DNA from: an uncultured Tateyamaria sp.
GTDB lineage: Bacteria; Pseudomonadota; Alphaproteobacteria; Rhodobacterales; Rhodobacteraceae
DNA length: 64,000 nt
Assembly (NCBI RefSeq): GCF_947488715.1
Contig: NZ_CANLAG010000011.1
Location: 18,243 to 82,242, forward strand
Reading direction: 5' to 3'
A model generated the notes under the pieces. It saw only the letters and a program-made list of their open reading frames with translations, did not search any database and was not told the origin of the DNA. How positions within the stretch are numbered: the stretch's first letter is position 1; each line of letters opens with the position of its first letter. Made by a program: the position numbers and the translations under genes. Of the stretch, positions 18,625-28,398 are shown piece after piece.

Positions 18625-19683
18625 TTGAGAAAGCACGGCTTAATTTTGCAGACTTCGAGCCACAGCGTCCTGGTTGTTGACGACAGCAAGATCAACCGCC
18701 GCAAAATGGAAAAGGCGGCCCAAGTGCTGGGGCACGCGACCATTGCGGTTGAGAACGGCGCGGATGCGCTGGCTGTTTTGGCGACGGAACGGATTGATCT
18801 GGTTCTGCTGGACATCGAGATGCCGGTTCTGGACGGATTTGGCGTGTTGGCCGCGATGCGTGATGATGTGGCTTTGGTGGATATCCCTGTAATTGTCATT
18901 TCGGCCATCGAAGACATGGACAGTGTTGTGCGTGCCATCGAGTTGGGCGCGCAAGATTTTTTGCCCAAAGACTTTGAGAAGGTGCTGTTTGCAGCGCGGG
19001 TCGGTTCGTGCCTTGAACAAAAGCGTCTGATGGACTTGCGCGCGGACGCCTTGGCAGAGATTGAGGCCGAAAAGGCGCGCGTGGACGCGTTGCTTGGGGC
19101 GACACTACCGGCGGCGGCCATTTCAGAGTTGAAAAAGACCAATCAGGTCCGCCCCAAACGGCACGAAAACGTGGTTGTTCTGTTTGCGGATGTGGTTGGG
19201 TTTACCCAATTCTGCGACCTCAACCCGCCAGAATTGGCGGTGTCGCGCCTTCAGGGGCTGATCAACGGGTTCGAGCAGATCACGGCAGACGAAGGCCTCG
19301 AAAAGATCAAGACCATCGGTGACGCGTTCATGGCGACCGCCGGATTGTTGCAGCCGATCGCAGATCCCGTGCAAGCGGCGGCACGTTGCGCCTTGCAGAT
19401 GGTGGCGGCAGCGCCTGGTTTGACACAGGGCTGGCAGGTGCGCGTCGGCATACATGTCGGCCCTGTGATCGCAGGTGTGATTGGTCAACAACAGCACCTG
19501 TATGACCTCTGGGGGGACACGGTGAACACAGCCGCGAGGGTTACCGGTGTCGGAACCCCTTCCACGGTGTGCATCACTGGCGATATCCACGCCCATCTCA
19601 ATGGCCGCGTCACCGCTCTGGGCAATGTGAAGGTCAAGGGCAAGGCACCCTTGGACGTCTTTCAACTGGAGGGCCTGGATTAG
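18625..19683 (+). CDS. Receiver domain-adenylate cyclase (class III)
   Basis: Up to 352 residues. N-terminal receiver (about 14-135) with phosphoacceptor Asp63 in LVLLDIEMP and Lys115 in FLPKDF, a coiled linker, then a class III nucleotide cyclase domain (about 182-350). Metal-binding aspartates are in LFADVVGF (Asp189) and KTIGDAF (Asp233). Lys229 and Asp294 (YDLWG) form the adenine-specifying pair, and Asn301 and Arg305 are the catalytic residues, so the product should be cAMP. The start is uncertain: TTG at 18625 or TTG at 18646, neither with a strong ribosome site. It is divergent from hpt and convergent with the hybrid kinase, overlapping it by 4 bases. Confidence 0.9.
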   Translation: MRKHGLILQTSSHSVLVVDDSKINRRKMEKAAQVLGHATIAVENGADALAVLATERIDLVLLDIEMPVLDGFGVLAAMRDDVALVDIPVIVISAIEDMDSVVRAIELGAQDFLPKDFEKVLFAARVGSCLEQKRLMDLRADALAEIEAEKARVDALLGATLPAAAISELKKTNQVRPKRHENVVVLFADVVGFTQFCDLNPPELAVSRLQGLINGFEQITADEGLEKIKTIGDAFMATAGLLQPIADPVQAAARCALQMVAAAPGLTQGWQVRVGIHVGPVIAGVIGQQQHLYDLWGDTVNTAARVTGVGTPSTVCITGDIHAHLNGRVTALGNVKVKGKAPLDVFQLEGLD

Positions 19684-22427
19684 GCGCGAACCGCTTCTTT
19701 TTGGCGCGCACGGAATGCTTTGGCCGTGTGCAGTGTTGCCACCAACGCTTCGATGTCGATGGGCTTGCTCAGATAGTCGTCCATGCCCGACTGCAGGTAT
19801 GTGTCCCGCTCCGAGGCCATCGCATTGGCGGTCAACGCGACGATGTAAGGGCGTTCGCCGGGGTCGAGAGCATCGTGGATGTGACCGGTCGCGGTGATGC
19901 CATCCATCTCGGGCATCTCGATATCCATCAAAATGACATCGTAATTCTTGATCTTGGCTTGCAGGACGGCTTCGGCACCGCTGGCGACCACATCGGGGAC
20001 AACACCTTTGTTCTGGAGGATCTTGGTTGCGACCTTGCGGTTGATCCTGTTGTCATCGACCAGCAGGATATCGAGGTCCAACCTGTCCGCACCCGCAGCA
20101 CCTGTCTGATCAGCTTTGGCGCTTTCATCTTCGCCAGCGACGACCCTGCTCAGCAAATCCAGCAGATGACCGGATTTGGCAGGTTTGGTCAGCGTTCCGG
20201 CAAACCCGATGGCGTCGATTTCGGCGCGCAAGGTTGATTCAACCTGCCCCACCGAACTGAACAGGACCATTGGTGGCGTATCTGCACCCATCTTGGCCTT
20301 GAGCTCTACGGCCAGTTCGGCGCCGGACATATGGGGCATCTTGTAGTCCAGGATCACCACATCGTAGCCAGACAGGTCCGCATCCAGCGCCTCTTGTGGC
20401 GTGGCAAGGGCGTTGGCCTGCAGTTTCCATTGCCGCAGTTTTTCCAGCAGGATCATCCGATTGGAGCGATTGTCATCGACGATCAGCGCCTGTTTTCCGT
20501 TCAGATTCCGGATGCGCGCCTCGCGTTGCTCGCGGTCAGGCGCCGGGGCTGCCTCCACGCTCAGGACAAAGGAAAACTCCGTTCCCTTGCCAACTTCGCT
20601 CTCGACATGGATTTCGCCGCCCATCAACTCAACCAGCCGTTTCGAGATTGCGAGGCCGAGGCCTGTTCCACCGTATTTCCGGCTTGTGCTGGCATCGACC
20701 TGGCTGAACGACTTGAACAGCCGGTTCATGCGTTCGGCCGGGATGCCGATGCCCGTGTCACGCACCGCGATACGCACTTGCGTCGTCTCGCCGATGGCCG
20801 GTTCCGGGCCGTTCTCTATAGCTTCGATGGTCAAGACCACCTCGCCTTCGTCGGTGAATTTCACAGCGTTGTTCAGCAGGTTCATCAGGATTTGCTTCAT
20901 CCGGATCGGGTCACCAAGGACGCCCGCAGGCACACCGGGCCCAATACGGCTGGCAAGCTCGATGCCCTGCCCCGCAGCTTTGGACACCACGAGGTCCAGC
21001 GCACTTTCGACGACGTCCGCTACGTCGAATGGCGTGCTCTCCAGCTCCAGCGCGCCTGCCTCCACCTTGGAGAAATCGAGGATATCGTTGATGATCATCA
21101 ACAGCGTGTCAGCGGCGGTTGATATGGTGTCACTATAGTCGCGCTGTTCGTCGTTCAGTTCGGTCTCTTGCAAGAGCGTGCTCATGCCCATGATCCCGTT
21201 GAGCGGCGTCCGGATCTCGTGGCTCATCGTGGCGAGGAACGAGCTCTTTGCCTCGTTCGCCGCTTCGGCTTCTTCCCTTGCGAGTTGCAGTTCGGTGATG
21301 TCGGTGAATGTGGCGACCGTGCCGCCATCTTCGGTCTTGCGTTCGTTGATGCGGACCCAACTGCCATCCGACCGCTTTTGGACATGTGCGCCGGACGGGT
21401 TGCGATGCGCTTCGATCCGCTCTTTGATCCAGCTTTCCTCTCGCCCAACCGCGTCTTTGATCAAGCCCTGCGCAACCGCCTGCCGGATGACGGTTTCAAA
21501 GGTCGCACCTGCTTTTATCTCTTGCTCCAACCCCGGATACATCATCCGCAAATAAGTTGAGTTGGACACGATAAGACGGTCGTCATCATCATAGAGCGTG
21601 AAGCCATCGGTGATGCTCTCGATGGCGGTGGTAAGTTGCCGGCTGGTCTGGCGCAGCTCGACTGTGCGCGCCTCGACGGCCTGTTCAAGGGCATCGCGCG
21701 AGTCCTCCAACCGCTTCAGGTTGACTTCTTCACGCGCCAGCATGTCATTGAAGGCCGATATGACCTCGCCCATTTCATCGCGGCTGTTCCATTCTACGGG
21801 GTCGCGTGCACCGCCCTCTTCGACGGTCTGGATGGACTTCAACAGTCGTTCAAGCGGTCGCCCGACGATACGGCGATTGGCCAGTGCCGCCGAAATGATC
21901 ACCGCCAGCAACAGTACACCCGCCAACGCCGCCGCCACGACCATGCGTTCATTGCGTTCCGCCAACAGACGGTCGTTGCGCAGTGCCAATTCAAATGTGC
22001 CGATGATTTCAGCGTCTTCGCCCGTACCAAACTGGATGTTGGTTTTTGCCTGCAGAACTTCGGCCAATTGGGTTGTTCGGCTCTGCGACAGTATCAACTG
22101 GTTGTCTTCGTCGCGGATGGTCAGCTGTGCCACGTCCTCATCGAGCATGATGGCGTCTGCCACAAGGTGGATTTGCTCGCGCGCGACGTTCCAGACGGGA
22201 TCGGCCAGCACCTCGCTTTGCGTGGTCAGAATCTGCTCAAGCTTTCGTGAAATTGCCTGTTCGGCCCGGCCTGCGGAAATCCATTCGACGACGCCGAATA
22301 CAAGTGCAATCGCCACGAGAACCAGCGGCGCCACAATCGATAAAAATTTAGCCTGTAGTGTCAATTGCTTAACTTTCGCCTTTGCAGTGCCGCCATACGG
22401 CACCGGTGCGGACAGAATACGCCGCAA
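19680..22427 (-). CDS. Hybrid sensor histidine kinase with two receiver domains
   Basis: Up to 915 residues. TM1 is at about 28-50, a periplasmic sensor region at about 51-160, TM2 at 162-183, then HAMP, a PAS domain (about 265-380), HisKA with His403 in [12 protein letters not shown], HATPase_c with [15 protein letters not shown] and [15 protein letters not shown]1 (Asp694 in VILDYKMP) and REC2 (Asp835 in ILMDIEMP). No Hpt domain follows, so phosphate transfer must use a separate protein, most simply the Hpt at 18050. The start is uncertain: the first in-frame codon is a TTG with no ribosome site, and GTG or TTG codons follow within 22 codons. The periplasmic loop could meet the binding protein encoded divergently at 22540. 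Confidence 0.92.
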   Translation of the reverse strand: MRRILSAPVPYGGTAKAKVKQLTLQAKFLSIVAPLVLVAIALVFGVVEWISAGRAEQAISRKLEQILTTQSEVLADPVWNVAREQIHLVADAIMLDEDVAQLTIRDEDNQLILSQSRTTQLAEVLQAKTNIQFGTGEDAEIIGTFELALRNDRLLAERNERMVVAAALAGVLLLAVIISAALANRRIVGRPLERLLKSIQTVEEGGARDPVEWNSRDEMGEVISAFNDMLAREEVNLKRLEDSRDALEQAVEARTVELRQTSRQLTTAIESITDGFTLYDDDDRLIVSNSTYLRMMYPGLEQEIKAGATFETVIRQAVAQGLIKDAVGREESWIKERIEAHRNPSGAHVQKRSDGSWVRINERKTEDGGTVATFTDITELQLAREEAEAANEAKSSFLATMSHEIRTPLNGIMGMSTLLQETELNDEQRDYSDTISTAADTLLMIINDILDFSKVEAGALELESTPFDVADVVESALDLVVSKAAGQGIELASRIGPGVPAGVLGDPIRMKQILMNLLNNAVKFTDEGEVVLTIEAIENGPEPAIGETTQVRIAVRDTGIGIPAERMNRLFKSFSQVDASTSRKYGGTGLGLAISKRLVELMGGEIHVESEVGKGTEFSFVLSVEAAPAPDREQREARIRNLNGKQALIVDDNRSNRMILLEKLRQWKLQANALATPQEALDADLSGYDVVILDYKMPHMSGAELAVELKAKMGADTPPMVLFSSVGQVESTLRAEIDAIGFAGTLTKPAKSGHLLDLLSRVVAGEDESAKADQTGAAGADRLDLDILLVDDNRINRKVATKILQNKGVVPDVVASGAEAVLQAKIKNYDVILMDIEMPEMDGITATGHIHDALDPGERPYIVALTANAMASERDTYLQSGMDDYLSKPIDIEALVATLHTAKAFRARQKEAVRA

Positions 22428-22468
22428 GATTTTAAACGAACCAGTAGTAAACTCGCCGTCGATATTGC

Positions 22469-22486
22469 ATCCTTCAATTGAAGGAT
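22469..22486 (+). promoter_or_regulatory. 18-bp perfect palindrome, operator candidate (copy 2)
   Basis: ATCCTTCAATTGAAGGAT equals its own reverse complement. It lies between the divergent hybrid-kinase and binding-protein genes. A near-identical copy is at 18553-18570 in the other divergent intergenic region of the same block. Confidence 0.6.
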
Positions 22487-22539
22487 GACAGGGTTTTTTC
22501 GCGTTGTTATCGACGGGTTTGAATTGAGGGATTTTTATC

Positions 22540-23271
22540 GTGAGAGCATATTTTTTGGCCGCCGTCGCGGGCCTGTTCCTTGGAACACAAGCGGCAACAG
22601 CGCAGACTTTGAACCTGGCGGCGACAGAATGGCCTCCGTTTTATGGATCGGAATTGCCGGACAACGGGTTTATGACCGAAATCGTGGTCGAGGCATTTGA
22701 CCGCGCAGGATACGGCACTGACGTCTCTTTCCTGCCATGGAAACGCGCCTTTGAAGGGTCACGTGACGGCAAATACGATGCGCTGTTCACCATGTGGTAT
22801 CGCGAGGAACGCGAAGAGTTCTTTATCTTCTCTGACCCGCTGCCATCCAACGAATTGGTTTTGCTGGTCCGCTCCGGCGAGGGTGGTTCATTTGAGGGCT
22901 ATGACAAGCTGAAGGGAAAGACCGTTGGCGTTGTACGCGGATATGCCGCCCCTCCCGGTTTCGAAGAGGCCGGTCTGGACGTTTCCGAGGCGCGCGATGA
23001 CGAGGAAAACCTGCGCAAACTGCTGCGCGGGCGTGTGGATATGGCACTGACGGACCGCATCGTGGCCCAGCACATCATCAACACCAAGATGGAGAACGAA
23101 GCGGAGAATTTTGGATGGATGGAGCCGCCCGTCCACATTGATGTTCAGTATATGGTTGTGCCCAAAGCGATCGACGGTAGTGCCGCTTTGATGGATGCGT
23201 TCAACGGATCACTGGCCGAAATGACTTCCGACGGCACTTTGGAAAAAATCATGGGCAAGCACGGCTTTTAA
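22540..23271 (+). CDS. Periplasmic solute-binding protein, family 3
   Basis: 243 residues with a cleavable signal peptide (MRAYFLAAVAGLFLGTQAATAQ). The mature protein fits SBP_bac_3: NLAATEWPPFYGSELPDNGF, YDALFTMWYREEREEFF, FSDPLPSNELVLLV and LKGKTVGVVRGYA. The start is GTG with GAGGG upstream. Its relatives bind amino acids for ABC importers, but no permease or ATPase gene is near. As an orphan beside a hybrid kinase with a periplasmic loop, it may act as a ligand receptor for the kinase; that is inference. Its 3' end overlaps the convergent LuxR-hydrolase gene by 4 bases. Confidence 0.88.
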   Translation: MRAYFLAAVAGLFLGTQAATAQTLNLAATEWPPFYGSELPDNGFMTEIVVEAFDRAGYGTDVSFLPWKRAFEGSRDGKYDALFTMWYREEREEFFIFSDPLPSNELVLLVRSGEGGSFEGYDKLKGKTVGVVRGYAAPPGFEEAGLDVSEARDDEENLRKLLRGRVDMALTDRIVAQHIINTKMENEAENFGWMEPPVHIDVQYMVVPKAIDGSAALMDAFNGSLAEMTSDGTLEKIMGKHGF

Positions 23272-25001
23272 GCGTCGGACTGCCCTTTGAGATCAGCATG
23301 CGCCCAGTCCAAGATCTGGGCGTATTGCTGGTGGAACACCATGTAACCGCTGTTTGGAAGCACTTCGAGCGTCACATGGTCGAGCGCCTCTGACCAGCGC
23401 CGCGCGGCACCCCATTGCACGTTGCGGTCATGCTCTCCGATCACGAGGCGCACCGCCACGGGGCAGTCGGTCAAGAGTGGCCGCCAATCCTCGCGGTAGT
23501 TGAGATCGCCAAAATTGCCAACATGGCCCTGATCGCGGTGAACACGGCGACCATGCACCATAACGGGCAGGATATCGGGGCGCGTGATCCACTCAACATC
23601 TTTGGGCGACGCGCGCATCACAGCCTTGCCAAAGGCGGCTGGGCCGGATCGCATGACAAAAGCAAAACCGGCCTTACAAAGAAACTTGACCGACGCGGGA
23701 AAGTGCAATCGAGCATGCGGCAGCAGGTAATTGTAGCCGTTTGTCCCCTCAAGATCCTCATCACTGAGCACCGGCAAGAGCGGGTGGCACGCCGTGATCC
23801 CTGTGATCCGGTCGGGCAACTGGGCGGCCGCGGCCAATGCGTGGACCAGCCCGGATGACGACGACACAATTGCCACCCGGTCAATGCCCAGATGATCCAG
23901 CAGGGCCTGCACATCCGGCACAAAGTCACGTGGCTCGCTTGCCTCGCCTGGGTAGACCGTGGTGCGCCCAAAACCGGGGCGCAAAGGGCCAATAATGCGG
24001 ATATTGCGACGGGCGGCCATCTGAACCGGTTCTTTGAACCAGACATCGCCAAACGCCTGATCGTGATACCACAACACCACGTCGCGCCCGTCTGTGGCGC
24101 CAAAATCCGAATAGTCCAGCAGCCGCCCATCCGGCAGCGTCAGCACGTGTCGCTGATCCTCGCGCGGGAAAAACGCGGTTTCGTTCCGCGCCTCCAGACG
24201 TGCGGCCACAAGATTGCCTTCGTCCACCTCGTGCATCAGTGCAAGGCCATACACCATACGTGTGCAATCCATCTGATCGACCGTTTCAGTCTTGGAAAAG
24301 ATCGACTGAAGCTGGCTGCGCACGGTTGAAACAGCCGCCCTCCTGCGCCGCGCCATTTCCTTGACCTTCAACCCTTCGACCATCAACCGGATTACATCGA
24401 TTTCGGCCCGGCTGAGATCGAACAAGTCCTGCAAGATCGGGCCAAGATGCGCCGGCCATCCCACATCGCCCGTCCGCAGGATCACCAGCGGGCGTTGTGT
24501 GCTGGGCTGCACATAGCGTTCCAGACGCACCAGTATGGGGCGCCCGCTTTGCTCATTGCGGAACCGCAAGACATCGTTGGGTGAATTCTGTCGGCCACCG
24601 TGCTTGGACATATCCATCACGCGGTCCTTGAGGCGAGCCGCATCGGAGGTCGAGATCGGGAGCGTCGCAATCGAGCTGTCAGGCACCAGATCATAGGCCG
24701 TCATCGCGGCCATGTTGGCATCCAGCACGTTGCCGTTTTCATCCAGAGCGGCGGTGACCTGCACGCGCTTGGCAAGCTCTTGATGCAGTGTTTCATCCGT
24801 TTCGCGCCGCCACGGCGTCACAATATCAACAAGCGCAGATGCCCTCTGCATGTGTTGTGACAACGCGCTGGCATATCCTGCCTCGCCGTTTTGCCGCATC
24901 GTGGTCAACTTCTCTTCGAGATTGACCATGAACGCGTCATAGGCGTCCGGTGTCGCCACCAGATCATATATTTCGTCGATGATAGAGCCTTCGGTCGCCA
25001 T
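23268..25001 (-). CDS. LuxR-type HTH regulator fused to an alpha/beta hydrolase
   Basis: 577 residues from the ATG at 25001 (the frame is open to 25091). An N-terminal helical and PAS-like region (about 75-180) is followed by a LuxR/GerE helix-turn-helix (about 190-255: LSRAEIDVIRLMVEGLKVKEMA, then VSTVRSQLQSIF) and a C-terminal alpha/beta hydrolase domain (about 285-575) with WYHDQAFGD and RPGFG motifs. At the nucleophile elbow the sequence is IVSSSSGLVHAL: Ser replaces the first Gly of GxSxG. The hydrolase part may be a ligand sensor or a true enzyme. It is divergent from the SLC13-type permease gene at 25224. Confidence 0.85.
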   Translation of the reverse strand: MATEGSIIDEIYDLVATPDAYDAFMVNLEEKLTTMRQNGEAGYASALSQHMQRASALVDIVTPWRRETDETLHQELAKRVQVTAALDENGNVLDANMAAMTAYDLVPDSSIATLPISTSDAARLKDRVMDMSKHGGRQNSPNDVLRFRNEQSGRPILVRLERYVQPSTQRPLVILRTGDVGWPAHLGPILQDLFDLSRAEIDVIRLMVEGLKVKEMARRRRAAVSTVRSQLQSIFSKTETVDQMDCTRMVYGLALMHEVDEGNLVAARLEARNETAFFPREDQRHVLTLPDGRLLDYSDFGATDGRDVVLWYHDQAFGDVWFKEPVQMAARRNIRIIGPLRPGFGRTTVYPGEASEPRDFVPDVQALLDHLGIDRVAIVSSSSGLVHALAAAAQLPDRITGITACHPLLPVLSDEDLEGTNGYNYLLPHARLHFPASVKFLCKAGFAFVMRSGPAAFGKAVMRASPKDVEWITRPDILPVMVHGRRVHRDQGHVGNFGDLNYREDWRPLLTDCPVAVRLVIGEHDRNVQWGAARRWSEALDHVTLEVLPNSGYMVFHQQYAQILDWAHADLKGQSDA

Positions 25002-25223
25002 GACCGGACAATGGCGCGGGACAATGGATATGAAAAGACCCGACGCAGCCGTTTTGCCCGACGCGCCAGCATGTCTCAGGTGGGTCCTCAAGTGATCTCA
25101 GATGGCATGCAACGGGATTAGCCACCTATTTTTCGCAACACCACGGCCTGGTCCGTCAACTTCGCGGGATTGGACCTATGCGAAGCAGCCCGGCTTCGCG
25201 TATCATTTTCAAAGGGAGGAAAA

Positions 25224-27113
25224 ATGGAAGCGACTGTTCTTACGTTCGAAATGACGGTGGTCCTTGGATTGCTGGCGCTTACGGTGTTTCTGTTTGTCTC
25301 CGAAATCATCCGAATAGATCTGGCTGCGATCTTGGTCATGGTGATCTTGGGAGGGCTGAGCGCCCTGCCCGGTCTGGAAAACCTCGCCAACCGGGCCGAG
25401 TTGTTTTCCGGGTTTTCATCGAACGCTGTGATCTCGATTATCGCGGTAATGATCATCGGGGCTGGGTTGGACAAAACCGGGCTGATGTCCAAGGTTGCGG
25501 CCTTGATCCTCAAACGCGGCGGCACAACCGAGGCGCGGATTATCCCGATTGTGTCCGGCACCGTCGGTGTCATCAGTTCGTTCATGCAAAACGTGGGGGC
25601 GGCGGCCCTGTTCCTGCCAGTGATCAGTCGTATTTCCGCCCGAACCGAAATACCGATGAGCCGCTTGGCAATGCCCATGGGGTTCTGTGCGATCCTTGGC
25701 GGCACGATCACCATGGTTGGGTCGTCGCCGTTGATCTTGCTGAATGACCTGCTGATTTCGGCCAACCAGACCCTGCCCGCCGACCAGCAGATGGAGCCGT
25801 TTGGCCTGTTCTCTGTCACCCCTGTGGGGATCATGCTGGTGCTGACGGGCGTGGCCTATTTCGTTTTGTTGGGCCGATGGATCCTGCCTGGGCAGCGCGG
25901 GCGCGGGGCTGACGCAGGTGCCGCGCGGTCCATGCAGGCCTATGTGGAAAATACATATGGCCTGCGCGCGGACATGTTCGAAGTCCGCGTGCCCGAGGGG
26001 TCGATCCTCATCGGTCAATCGCTGGCCGACATCATGGTTGCGCATCACATCTACATTCTCGGCACGTCCTACAAAGGGCACAAAGTCATCGCGCCAATGG
26101 CTGACACGTTGATCGAAGCACCTGCGCGGCTGGCGGTTTTGGGATTGCGGCGTGTCATCCATGATGAATTCGCCGAGCCCTACGGCCTCGAAATTCTGCC
26201 CGGACTGGACGTGTTCGCGGACGACTTTGCCGCGACAGAGTCGGGCGTCGGTGAGGTGGTTATTCCGCCCGGATCCACCGTCATCGGGCAGTCGCCGATT
26301 GACCTGCGCTTGCGCCAGACCCACGGGTTGTCAATTTTGGCGATCCACCGTGGCGAAGACACGCTTAGCCACGTCGAAACCGAGGATCACGTCGCCACGC
26401 ATATCGGTCAGGTACCGCTACAGGCCGGCGACACGTTGGTTGTGCACGTCCAGTGGGAACGCCTGACCCGTTTGAAAGCGGACCGGGATTTTGTCGTTGT
26501 GACCTCGGATTTCCCACAGGAGGAGTTGCGTCCAAACAAGGTGAATTGGGCGCTTGGCTTTTTCCTTTTGACGCTTGGGTTGATCCTTTTTTCCGATCTC
26601 TTGCTGTCGTTGTGCCTTTTGGCGGGCGCATTGGGCATGATCTTGTCCCGCGTCTTGTCCATCGACGAAGCCTATGATGCGGTGAGTTGGAGCACGGTTT
26701 TCCTGTTGGCGTCACTGATCCCATTGGGTCAGGCCGTACAAAACACAGGCACTGCTGCGTGGATCGCCGACCAAATCCTGACACTGCTTGACGGTTGGCC
26801 GATCTGGTCGTTGCAGGTTGGCCTCGCCGTTCTTGCAACGGTCTTTACGCTGGTGATGTCGAATGTCGGCGCAACTGTTTTGCTGGTGCCATTGGCGGTC
26901 TCTATCGCCATTTCAGCGGGCGGCGACCCCGCCGTCTTTGCACTGACGGTTGCAATCTCGACGTCGAATTCATTCCTGATCCCCACACATCAGGTCAACG
27001 CCCTGATCATGGGACCGGCAGGTTACAGGGTTGTCGACTTTGTCCGTTCCGGCGGCATTATGACGGTCCTGTTTCTGGTTGTCTCGATGGTGGGGCTGTC
27101 GATCTTCTTTTAG
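25224..27113 (+). CDS. SLC13-type (DASS) permease with central TrkA-C domains
   Basis: Inner-membrane carrier of 629 residues. About five hydrophobic helices precede, and six follow, a central soluble part (about residues 225-420) that looks like two RCK_C/TrkA-C domains (FEVRVPEGSILIGQSLADI and VIPPGSTVIGQSPIDLRLR). Family motifs GSSPLILLNDLL and NSFLIPTHQVNALIMGP are present. Relatives carry sulfate, dicarboxylates or other anions with sodium. The ATG at 25224 has an ideal AAGGGAGG ribosome site, so the open frame back to 25170 is not used. It is divergent from the LuxR-hydrolase gene, which may regulate it. Confidence 0.88.
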   Translation: MEATVLTFEMTVVLGLLALTVFLFVSEIIRIDLAAILVMVILGGLSALPGLENLANRAELFSGFSSNAVISIIAVMIIGAGLDKTGLMSKVAALILKRGGTTEARIIPIVSGTVGVISSFMQNVGAAALFLPVISRISARTEIPMSRLAMPMGFCAILGGTITMVGSSPLILLNDLLISANQTLPADQQMEPFGLFSVTPVGIMLVLTGVAYFVLLGRWILPGQRGRGADAGAARSMQAYVENTYGLRADMFEVRVPEGSILIGQSLADIMVAHHIYILGTSYKGHKVIAPMADTLIEAPARLAVLGLRRVIHDEFAEPYGLEILPGLDVFADDFAATESGVGEVVIPPGSTVIGQSPIDLRLRQTHGLSILAIHRGEDTLSHVETEDHVATHIGQVPLQAGDTLVVHVQWERLTRLKADRDFVVVTSDFPQEELRPNKVNWALGFFLLTLGLILFSDLLLSLCLLAGALGMILSRVLSIDEAYDAVSWSTVFLLASLIPLGQAVQNTGTAAWIADQILTLLDGWPIWSLQVGLAVLATVFTLVMSNVGATVLLVPLAVSIAISAGGDPAVFALTVAISTSNSFLIPTHQVNALIMGPAGYRVVDFVRSGGIMTVLFLVVSMVGLSIFF

Positions 27114-27188
27114 GGATCCGCGGCTTTGGCGTGCCATGCGAGCCTTCCGGTCGTTCCGGCACAGCTTTGCTGGCTTGGCGCACTGCAC

Positions 27189-27219
27189 CGCGACCGCACA
27201 CTCATGGCATGCGGTCGCG
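27189..27219. terminator. Stem-loop between convergent genes
   Basis: CGCGACCGCA and TGCGGTCGCG form a perfect 10-bp stem around an 11-base loop, between the permease gene (+) and the cupin gene (-). There is no T-run, so termination strength is uncertain. Confidence 0.5.
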
Positions 27220-27232
27220 CACCTGTTCCGCT

Positions 27233-27544
27233 CTAAAGAAAGTCGTCGCGACGCGGTGTAAAGCTGTCTACCAAAGTTCCTGGCACAAGGCATACGCATC
27301 CATGTGTCTGGCCTGACGGGATCACAAAGCTGTCTCCGGGTCCAAACTCCTGTTCGGTGTCACCCAGCGTGAAGCGGAACCGGCCACTTTCGATGTACGT
27401 CGATTGCACGTGGGTGTGAGAATGCAATGCACCGATGGCACCGGATGCTGCAAAACGAAAGGCGACTGTCATCAGTTCCGGGTGGTCCGAGAGGACCTGC
27501 CGCGTGACGTTTTCACCGGTTGATACAATTGGAAAAAGGGACAA
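27233..27544 (-). CDS. kdgF: KdgF-like cupin protein
   Basis: Small single-domain cupin of 103 residues. It has the metal-binding region ALHSHTHVQSTYIESGRF and the second motif GPGDSFVIPSGQTHG, and ends SFTPRRDDFL. These features match KdgF, which speeds opening of unsaturated uronates (from pectin or alginate) to the linear keto form. It is last in the operon dctP-dctQ-dctM-SDR-cupin, 17 bases after the SDR gene, which supports a uronate role. The symbol is by similarity of motif order only. Confidence 0.75.
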   Translation of the reverse strand: MSLFPIVSTGENVTRQVLSDHPELMTVAFRFAASGAIGALHSHTHVQSTYIESGRFRFTLGDTEQEFGPGDSFVIPSGQTHGCVCLVPGTLVDSFTPRRDDFL

Positions 27545-27561
27545 GGGTCAGGTCCTTTCGG

Positions 27562-28305
27562 TTATGAAAACAGCATGCCGCCGTTCAGGTCCATGTTGGT
27601 ACCCGTGATGAATGCGCTGTCGTCACTGGCGAGAAACAGCACAAGATTTGCAGCGTCATCCACATGGCCCTGACGTTTCAGCGGCGCGTTCGCCTCGAAA
27701 CCGCGCCGACCGGCATCCGGTGTGTGAATGTTGTGAAAATCGGTGTCGATCATGCCGGGGCACAGAGCATTCACACGGATGTCGGGGCCCAATTCCTTGG
27801 CCAAGCCACGGGTCATGGTCATCACCGCCCCTTTGGCGGTGGCATAGGCAACGGCACCGGGTCCGCCCCCATCGCGCCCGGCCTGGCTGGCCAAGTTGAT
27901 GATCGTGCCCGAGGTCATCTTGGTCAGGCACGCCTTGATCATCAGAAACGTGCTGGTCACATTGAGGCTCATCACGGCCTCCCAATGGTCCAGCGGCATT
28001 TCTGCGATGGTCTTGCGTGCAATCAGGCCGCCCGCGTTGTTCACAAGAATGTCGACACCGCCAAAGGCATCGACCGTCTGAGCCACCAGCGCATCAACGT
28101 CCTCCGCCTTGTTCAAGTCGCCTTGCACCGCAATTGCCCGTCCGCCAGCGGCTTCGATGGTTGCAACTGTTGCGTCTGCACCTTCCGAACTGGCGAAATA
28201 GTTGATGGCGACAGCCGCGCCTTCGGATGCGAGCTTGATCGCGACGGCCGCGCCGATGTCACGGCCTGCACCCGTCACGATGGCGGTTTTTCCTGCAAGT
28301 TTCAT
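27562..28305 (-). CDS. SDR family oxidoreductase
   Basis: Classical short-chain dehydrogenase of 247 residues. Cofactor motif TGAGRDIG (the second Gly of the usual TGxxxGxG is replaced by Asp), NNAGG near residue 90, and catalytic Ser and YATAK. C-terminus GTNMDLNGGMLFS. The ATG at 28305 has GGAAGGA upstream; the open frame to 28389 is not needed. Beside a KdgF-like cupin and a TRAP transporter it could reduce the linear ketouronate (DEH) to 2-keto-3-deoxygluconate, as SDR-type DEH reductases do, but other sugar-acid substrates are possible. Confidence 0.85.
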   Translation of the reverse strand: MKLAGKTAIVTGAGRDIGAAVAIKLASEGAAVAINYFASSEGADATVATIEAAGGRAIAVQGDLNKAEDVDALVAQTVDAFGGVDILVNNAGGLIARKTIAEMPLDHWEAVMSLNVTSTFLMIKACLTKMTSGTIINLASQAGRDGGGPGAVAYATAKGAVMTMTRGLAKELGPDIRVNALCPGMIDTDFHNIHTPDAGRRGFEANAPLKRQGHVDDAANLVLFLASDDSAFITGTNMDLNGGMLFS

Positions 28306-28398
28306 GTTCGTCCTTCCTGTTGCAAAGCCCATGCCTTGCCGTTTTCTAAATGGTGCCGCGCATCCCACGACGCGCAGACGTATGTGCACAAGGTGCGG

